64,000 nucleotides of DNA from the NCBI GenBank assembly GCA_947034895.1, contig OX344763.1, forward strand, positions 67,909,093 to 67,973,092. Direction: 5' to 3'. Under the pieces are notes generated by a model, which was not told the DNA's origin, searched no databases, and saw only the letters and a program-made list of their open reading frames with translations. Positions 56,733-64,000 of this stretch are shown here, in pieces. Position numbers and translations under genes: made by a program. The stretch is from Rhytidiadelphus loreus. Its lineage: Eukaryota; Streptophyta; Bryopsida; Hypnales; Hylocomiaceae. How positions within the stretch are numbered: position 1 is the stretch's first letter; each line of letters opens with the position of its first letter.

Positions 56733-59700
56733 CTAGTCACCAGGCGTGAATGTGGAATCGCTCGGCACCTCATCAGCATTAGGGTCTGTATCTTCGTAAG
56801 ACTTTTCGTTGCTCCTGTTGTCGCCCGAGCTTTCGATTTCATCATCTTCCCTTGTTACTACTTCCATTTGTACCTCACGCTCTACCTCTGAGTTCAAATT
56901 TCGAACTTCTGTATCTACACCACTTAACCCTTCAGTTTGCACAAGTCGTTTCGTGAGCCTCAACGCATCCGTAGTTCCATCCATGTTGAATGCAGGGTGT
57001 CGCCCTCCTCTACTTGATTGTCCAACATTCTAGGTGGAACATCGCGCTCCAATGGTACACCGTTGGACAATTTGAGTGGGTCGTTTAGGGTTTCGAGGTC
57101 CCCTCTCGTCAACCCTCCTAATATGCCTTTTCTGGCCTCTACTGTTGCGCCCCTGGATTCCTAATGATGATTCGCCAGGGCCAGACACGGATGAAGGTTG
57201 AATGGGTTGTGGAGCTGAGCCGTGAACCTCTTCATCAACCGTCCGTAGAGCACCTCCACGCACCGGTGGCCTTGTTGGTAGGGTTGGGATAGACCTCCTC
57301 ACTGTTGCCACATTTGTAGTCGTCTCTGGATTCAACGGCACATTCCGACTTCGATTCATAACATATGCCAATGGCACATCATCATCATCATCTGTAGTAA
57401 CAGTTGTTCCGAGGATAGATGCGTTCAATACAACGGGATTTGGTATTCCCTCGTGTACAACTTCATTGACTTCGATGGCCTCTTCTTCATGTTCGCTTCT
57501 CATTGGAACTTGTGCACTGCTTCTTAAATTGCAGGCCATATTTGGAGGTGAACTAGTTGATATTGGAGATCTAGCTTCTTCCTCTACGGGTGCCATGGGA
57601 ATAGGTACGCCTTTGTCATTGTTGTCGGGGGTGCTTTCCCTCCTCTGTGATGCATGTGCCAGCGAAATTGCATCCATATTGTGCACGACGTTCTGCGGTG
57701 GACTGCGTACAGGTGAATTTCCAGGAGAACATACCCATCGTCACTAAAGTCAAATGTATTCCCGTATATTGGTCGTGGAGGACTATGTGGCGGCCTAACC
57801 ATTGCATTCCAAGGATTGTTGCGCAACTGATCCTCTTCATCCCTGCGGTTCTCGCGTTCTCTCATAAAATCTGGAACAACGTCGTCTTCTTCCCCTGAAG
57901 ACAAAGGCCCATCACACTCGTCCTCATCGTCTCCATCTGCAAGCATCTGGTCGTAAAAAATGGCTGGGTTGTGTCCACGTTTTTGACGTTCGAGTTTGCT
58001 GTTCGCGTAGATATACACCAATGTCTCCGCCTTTGTCGTGGCCAAGCGGTTTCGCACTTTATTGTGCACAAAGGAATACATGCTCCAATTCCTTTCACAC
58101 GAAGATGCAGAGCACGTCAAACCGAGAATTCGCTTTGCAATTTTTGGAAGAGCATTGCCCCCCACACGATTCCACCATTGATGAGGCAATAATTGACATT
58201 CAATGATATCGGGAGCCTCATGTAAAGGATCGAATGCACCTGTCTTCTCTTCAAATTGAGTTAGCTCCTGCATTGCTTCCACCACTGACACGTTCAATGG
58301 TACGCTCAGTTTTCGTATGACTCGATTCAAAGCTCCCTTCGCGTAGCCATTGTTATGAATAGCCTCCACGTCACTCAAGTATGGATTTAGTAGTGCCCCC
58401 GCATAGTGTAGGTCAGTAATCATCAACTTCCAGCGAGCATCAAATTGTTTCTCATATCGTGTTGCCACCACTGGATCAAGGAAAAATGGAGCATTCTTGA
58501 GAGAATAAATGTGCTCCTTCAAGGCTGTCATCATTACTAAAGCTTTCGGCATTGCCGGGACTTTTCCATCAAAATGACGAAGACAAAGCAGCACGGGCTC
58601 TACCATATGGAGGAAATTGTCGCATTGAACCCAAAACTCTTCTGAACGGATATCTTGCCTTGCAAGTTTGGCCTTGCCCATAATGAAATGTCCATTTCTG
58701 CGGTTTTGCAAACTCAACTCGAACGTCATGTATGTCTCATCTAGTGTCACGTTGTGCACTGCTTGCTTGCAATCTACCAAACGATCAATCATCAAGAAAT
58801 TTGTGGCAAAACGTGTTTTGCTTGGAAGTCTCAACACTTTGTTTGGTGAAAATCTCCGAAACAACGCCAAAGTATGTTGGTATTTCTTGATGAACTTCAC
58901 AATTGATGAAGCCTTTTTTACCAACTCCTTTACTCTCTGATCCTTTCCCCAGTCTTCTAAGAGTAAGTCCAAAATGTGTGCCGCACAACCCTACCTATAA
59001 ATGTGAGGGTACCTTTCTTCCAACTTTGCCATTGCCCCCGTCATGGCTGCAGCATTGTCCGTACACAATTGCACAACGTTGGTAGGCCCAACTTCCTCAA
59101 TGTATCGTGCCATCGTCTCAGTCATGTAAGATATATCCTTCTTCTCCCCAATACTATCCACTGATCCCAAAAAGACATCCCCGGCGGGACATACCAACAT
59201 CATATTTATTAACGGCCGCGAATTAGTATCGGACCAACCATCTGAACAAATTGTCGCTCCATACTGACTTATTGAAACCCTCATCCGCTCCGAGACCATG
59301 GCTTCAACCGATGCCCTCTTAACATCTATCATTTTTGTGCGAATCGCATTATACGGTGGCGGTTGGTACACGAATCCAACTGCTGCAGTTTGTTTAACAG
59401 CATTCACGAAGGCCAGGTGGCGCACAACATTAAATGAAATGTTCGCCTCATAAAAGAAAGAAGCCCACAACCTATCCAACTCTTGTTTGCAGCCCGTTTG
59501 TAATGATTCATCCATGCTTCTTTGCCGAGAAACAGATGGCATGTTCCTCCTTCTCTTAAGCGTTGTTCCAGTAGAATCTACTGAATCAGGCGTAGGATTT
59601 GGTCTTGCATTTGATTCAAAGGGATTGAGAGACCCTTCTTCTTCGACATCCAACGCAGGTGCGACAATAGACTCTGCAACATTAACTGGTGCATCATGTC

Positions 59701-60007
59701 TAGTCGGTGCATCATACATCTCTTCGTAACTCATGGACCTTGGAACTTGCCCCTCGCCAGTCCGAAACTTTTCTCGTACAATTCTAGGGATCTCCTTACA
59801 ACGCTCCGATGTAGTCGAGCCGCCACAGCCAAAGTGAATCAATGCTCTCTTTCGTACAAATGCTTTGCTCCACCCACAAAACACGCATTTTCGAGCATGG
59901 GGGGAATTATCAATTGGGGTACACGGTACTAGCCAAGGGTCCCAATCCTTTGTGGACCTCCGCGTATCATTCATGGTCCCCCCCCTCCCAACACCTTGTC
60001 CAGCCAT
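56733..60007 (-). pseudogene. hAT transposase (BED, DUF659, hAT dimerisation), broken
   Basis: The likely start is ATG 60007 (MAGQGVGRGG), although the frame is open from 60124. A BED-type zinc finger (CVFCGW ... ALIHFGCGG) follows, then a DUF659-type catalytic region (ATICSDGWSDTN, GPTNVVQLCTDNAAAM, GCAAHILDLLLEDWGK). The C-terminal hAT dimerisation domain (TCSASSCERNWSMYSFVHNK) is near 58,060-58,130. A TAG at 58991 splits the frame between the ERYPHIYR and GCAAH segments. A frameshift near 57,745 moves the reading into an acidic, Ser/Pro-rich tail (57,745-57,030), and a TAG at 57030 separates a last acidic piece ending at 56733. hAT transposases cut and paste DNA and make 8-bp target duplications. 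The long acidic tail is unusual for the family. With three disruptions this copy should be inactive. Confidence 0.85.
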
Positions 60008-60249
60008 GTAGTAGATCAACACTGGGTCTTCAAAGAAAATGACTACAATAATCACACTAATACTATGGAAGATGTAATGACAAAGCAACCCGCTTAGAGT
60101 GGTCTTGTAAACCCTTCTAAACACGGTTGTTGCCCTTCGAAGAAGTTAAACGTCCGCATGAAGCCTCTTTCGAAGGTCCAAGACAAGAGTTTTATCAACG
60201 GAGCCAAGGTGATAAAACAAGGGGTACCCCTAGAACTTTATACAAGAAA

Positions 60250-60480
60250 ACTCCTTGGACCCGCGGTCGCCCCATGAGAGAATGTGGGTCCAAAAACCTG
60301 AAATAAGTCAGGTGATGGGCGACTGCGGGTCCAAGATTGGGCGACAACGGGTCCAAGAGTGGGCGACAACGGGTCCAAGAGTGGGCGACTGCGAGTCCAG
60401 GAGTAGGCGACTGCGGGGTTAGAAGTGGGCGCCACGGGTCCAGAAACAGGCGACTACAGGTCCAGGAACGGGCGACTGCC
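60250..60480. repeat. Family F word cluster, middle
   Basis: GGGCGACTGCGGGTCCAAG and close variants repeat about eight times (period near 21-24 bp), starting with one inverted copy (GACCCGCGGTCGCCCC). It lies between the start of the transposase gene and the end of the second gene. Confidence 0.85.
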
Positions 60481-60956
60481 ATTTGTTTGGATAATTCTTG
60501 CATCCCCTGGGGTAATTTGGGGCCTATAATTGAAACTATGAATTTAGAATTTCCACAAAAAAAATAAGCCTTGAAAATAAAAAATTCTAGTGTTTGCCCT
60601 GGAGTGGCAATGAGTAGGTCAATTCACCCTAGCCGTGACAATTGCTCTGAACTTCAATAACAAGTTCTTTTCCAATCCGGCAAGTTTTGAATTTTCCTTT
60701 TTTTTTAATTCTCTTTTAATTCCTAAAGTCCGAACTCCCAAGGTCATTTTCCTGCCAAAATTCCTAGAATATTCAAGTATTCACAACATTGCAAACATAA
60801 ATAACCAAAAATTCATATCTATATTTATGTACTCTTGTCAAGGAACTACATAGAATTCAATGTGCTTGCATTGGAATGTTCAAAATGGATAATATCCTTT
60901 TATATATACATAAGATGGAATATACATAGTCCTCAAAAATGTGCTAAAAATGAAAA

Positions 60957-62564
60957 TCATTCAACATCCATTTTGGCCTTTTCTTTGCGGTTATGAGCCT
61001 CACGTTCCATCTCATACAAGACTTTCCTACCTTCCAACTGCAAATTCCTAAGGTATCGGTCATCCTTCCCCAACTTCTTTTCCAACCAAAATTGCTTGTA
61101 TGATTTTTTAAACTTCAAAAGCGCCTTCAGTGCATCCCAATGTTCTTCCAATTTTGGATCCAATGACAAAGAAACCCCAAGCTTCTTTTTCAAGTCAACT
61201 ACTTCCGTAAGAGACAATGTTTGTTTAGTAGCCACGTCTTTCCAACCACACATTTCTGCAACACGATCAAGGGGGGCTTTGTCTTTTAATGCTTTCAAGG
61301 AATTTAATCTTGATCGTGCTTCTTCCACCCCTCGCTTCTCCAAGTCTATCTGATCTTCCTCCAGCTTGCATGCTTCCATAATTTTGGCAAGCCGTTCTTT
61401 CGCAAACTCATTGCTAGAAGAACTAGATCCTCTAGCATGCCGAGAAGAGAATCTAAGGTAAAATGCTTCCAAGTCTAAAATCTTTGTTATTTGCGTTGAC
61501 AAAAGAACTTGCCGACTTTCAAGTTCAGCACGTATTGTATTCACAATATCTCCACTCAAAGTTTGGGTTTCTTGATTGCGAAACTTCTCACATTCTAGAT
61601 GCTTTTCATCCAACTCATTTAGAAGCTTCTTGAGTTGAGCTTTGTAAACAACTTTGGTGTCCAACATTACTGTGTCAGGGACAGTTCCATCTTCAACGAA
61701 TTCCTCACTTCGGTACTTGTCATCAACACAATCCAATTGGAACAAAGAAGGCTTCACATCTTCTTCTGTTTCCATCTCTGTCCAAAAAACATCATCTTCT
61801 ACTTCTTGCATGCATGCAAGTACACACTGCAAAACTTCGTCTTCTTCAGTGCGAGGGACTGTAATCGGATTCACCATAGCAAGAGGCAAAATATCAAGAT
61901 TTTGTGGTTGCCTAGCTGGTTCACCCTCTTCTTCCATTCTCGGGGGAGGTAAATTTTGTGAAGTAGAAGCCACCATTGCCATGTTTTGGGGCTCCATTGA
62001 AGGGTCTTCACCAAGGTTGTCTTCCTCTCCCGAAGATGAATCAGATGACGTCCAATGAAACTGCTCATCGAGCACTCCTTCCTTCAAGTTTTTCTTCTGG
62101 CCTAGCCCTTCACGTGGATTGGCAGATAGAGCCGCCTTTGGAATGTCTTTTGTCGGTAGAAGGCGAGCATGCTTCACTCCCTTGATTGAACTCCAATCCA
62201 CGCTTCGAAACAAAATGAGTTCCGCATACACCATTGCACATATGAATTACGGGACTTCGCTCCTGGGCACTGAATATGTGCCATACAAGTATCGATAAAT
62301 TTCGATACAACGTTGCACAAATGCATCATTACGGCATGGATGCAAATTGGCCATATTGTTATGCCGATTCGTGTAGTGCCGATGATAGGGGAATAACTTG
62401 TCGATGTGGCACCACCCCACGAAGGACTTACAAGTCTTGGCGGTCCAGTGGCCCGTAATTCGATCCCAACATCGGTAGGCCGCACACACTGGGTCCAAAA
62501 GGATGCGTCGTTGCCTAGGGTGCATGGCTCCTTTTGCCTTGGTCTTCTTCTTGTGGTCCGCCAT
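60957..62564 (-). pseudogene. Second gene of the hAT element, coiled-coil protein (one in-frame stop)
   Basis: ATG 62564 (MADHKKKTKAKGAMHPRQRR) opens a frame that continues in phase past a TAA at 62247 to the stop at 60957, about 535 codons. The N-terminus has a basic start and a Trp/Cys/His-rich region (CWDRITGHWTAKTCKSFVGW, then NNMANLHPCRNDAFVQRC) that could be a small DNA-binding fold. It is followed by an acidic linker with SSDSSSGEED and a C-terminal coiled coil with KLKALL-type heptads. I do not recognise the family. It is transcribed in the same direction as the transposase and lies between two word clusters, so it is probably an accessory gene of the element. Confidence 0.6.
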
Positions 62565-62834
62565 AGGAGATGCTCTCGAGTCTCGAGATTTGGGGCAAGG
62601 AATCTAAACTTAACCGTAAACCGCAAAGTATTATCTAGCTAAACTTAACCCTAAACTGCAAAGTATTATCTAGCAATTAGTGAGTGATGGAGTAAAATCA
62701 AGAACATGAGCCACATGTAAGTGAAACTCAAAACCCAAGCTCTCGGGCACGCAATCAGCCACTGTAAAGTAGGTGAAAGGCAGTACGCAGCAAGAAGGGA
62801 AAGTAGTGAAGTCGGGTGGGGAGACAGCTAATTA

Positions 62835-63215
62835 ACCCGCAATCGCTCTGGGGTGAGTGCGGGAAGGGGCGCGTACAGGTCTGAGAGCGACCACGGGTAG
62901 GGCGACTGTGGGTCTAAGGGGCCGACTGCGAAGGCGACTGCGGGTAGGGCGACTACGGGTCTGGGGCTACTAGGGATGGGCGACCGCGGGTCGAAGGCTA
63001 TAGAAGTACTGGGGTCCTGGGCGACTGCGGGTCTGGGGCTACTGGGGATGGGCGACCGCGGGTCGAAGGCTATAGAAGTACTGGGGTCCTAGGCAACTGC
63101 GGGTAGGGCGACAACGGGTCTGGGGCTAGTGGAGATGGGCGACCGCGTGTGGGGCACCACAAAGTAATTTTTGGACCCCTACAGTGGGGCGACCGCGGGT
63201 GGTCGACTGTGGGTA
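62835..63215 (+). repeat. Family F word cluster, right
   Basis: GGCGACTGCGGGT, GGCGACCGCGGGTCGAAGG and GGCGACAACGGGTC repeat through this GC-rich island. A longer unit (GGGTCTGGGGCTACTGGGGA and following) appears near 62,960, 63,030 and 63,117. It lies upstream of the second hAT gene. Confidence 0.85.
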
Positions 63216-64000
63216 CAGGGCGGGATTTTGAATTTCTGAACCTCTAAGACTTTCACTTTGAAGTTCTCTTACACAAAATTGTGGACATAAATTTTAGTTA
63301 CCAATGCACTTCATAAAAATGTATTGCACCTTTTCATCTTTTATTTAAAAATTTGGGTTATGCATCTTTAGCCATTTTATTAATTATTGTTGCAACTTAT
63401 TAGATTTGACATGCAAAAAGAGGATTCCCACCCTAACATCACTTCTGCAATTTCAATAAGAAAATAATCAAACATAAGAAATTTACCATCCATGATTCAC
63501 ATGGTTGCGTTTTATTTTCCAATGCAATCTCTATTATGTTTAGTTTGAATTTGTATGGTGAATCCATTGTAAAACAAGATCCAACTATGAAGAATGTGGG
63601 ATTCTTGATCAATGTAGACCACTTTCGGAGAGCTCCAAAAGAAGGGGTTTGGGAATTCAGGGATAAATACCTTTTATTCATTTATGGTCAAGTGTGATTG
63701 ACACATTATAAATTGAGTGAGAGAACAAAACTCAATATAATCAGTTATACAATGCACAGGATAGGTGTAGTAAAATGGTTGTTCAAATATCCCACAAGGA
63801 TTGGGTGTGACAGCATGAGCTCCCATATAACTTTCATCATGTGCTTCATCAAGCACCGTGAAGGTGTAGCTGGGAACTAATTGTCACAATTAATTGTCAT
63901 AGCTATTTCCCAGTTGTTTTCATGGTTTTGTTCAAATTTTATTTATCTGTACATTCATAGGTATCCAAACAATAAAACTTGTTTCATATTAATTAAAAGT
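63216..64000. other. AT-rich flank without recognised gene
   Basis: Nothing coding or repeated could be supported. It is the right flank of the hAT element; no terminal inverted repeat was identified. Confidence 0.5.

Noticed and set aside
1449..63215. Direct homology of these elements to VANDAL/MULE transposons
   Set aside because: No MULE transposase or VANC-type domain is visible; the similarity is only in logic (private word plus accessory protein).
1..64000. tRNA or rRNA genes
   Set aside because: I scanned by eye for tRNA arm motifs and rRNA-like conserved blocks and saw none that I could support.

Overview
The window is nuclear DNA of a land plant, most likely a seedless one (fern, lycophyte or bryophyte). 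The evidence is an AT-rich background, GT-AG spliceosomal introns, CCCTAAA/TTTAGGG telomere-type words, a plant Ty3/gypsy retrotransposon, a hAT transposon and a DUF7869-type transposase-like gene. The exact lineage is a guess. I see no ordinary host gene, rRNA or tRNA. Almost everything recognisable is a decayed mobile element, and several elements are nested in others.

Layout. 1.4-4.1 kb: DUF7869-type gene (minus). 4.2-4.8 and 11.6-18.8 kb: family A, marked by the 15-bp palindrome AGCTCGANTCGAGCT; its plus-strand genes are a ParB-like/DNA-methyltransferase-like fusion, a NIF/FCP1-type phosphatase-like gene and a basic tail. 6.8-7.7, 19.1-21.2 and 55.2-55.7 kb: three arrays of one ~177-bp satellite, the first inverted relative to the others. 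21.2-26.7 kb: family D, saturated with GCTTTAAGC-type words, with one long coiled-coil gene (minus). 26.7-32 kb: family E, an inverted-repeat structure marked by TCGGACGGCC-type words. 34.4-38.2 kb: a 5'-truncated Ty3/gypsy copy (minus). 38.8-50.3 kb: family B (minus), a diverged homologue of A with the same gene order and its own palindrome TATCCTCGANTCGAGGATA. Inside B's phosphatase gene sits a 3,438-bp family C insertion (40,687-44,124), with a 5-bp target duplication and short terminal inverted repeats. 50.7-54.4 kb: a second family C copy (plus) with an intact 638-codon gene; family C is saturated with TCCGGA. 55.7-63.2 kb: a hAT element (family F) with a second coiled-coil gene and three GC-rich clusters of GGCGACTGCGGGT.

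Main result. At least six unrelated or distantly related families each carry a private short, mostly palindromic word at high density, in introns, leaders and even codons. In A and B the words sit in introns whose positions are conserved between copies. A and B also encode what looks like a bacterial-type ParB plus beta-class N4/N6 methyltransferase fusion whose catalytic motifs have drifted, followed by a Pol II CTD-phosphatase-like protein. The best working model, which is inference, is that each family encodes a sequence-specific reader of its own word. This would be analogous in logic to the VANC anti-silencing proteins of Arabidopsis VANDAL elements but built from different proteins. The genes are broken mainly by in-frame TAG and TGA codons at conserved Trp/Arg positions, the signature of C-to-T decay in methylated elements.
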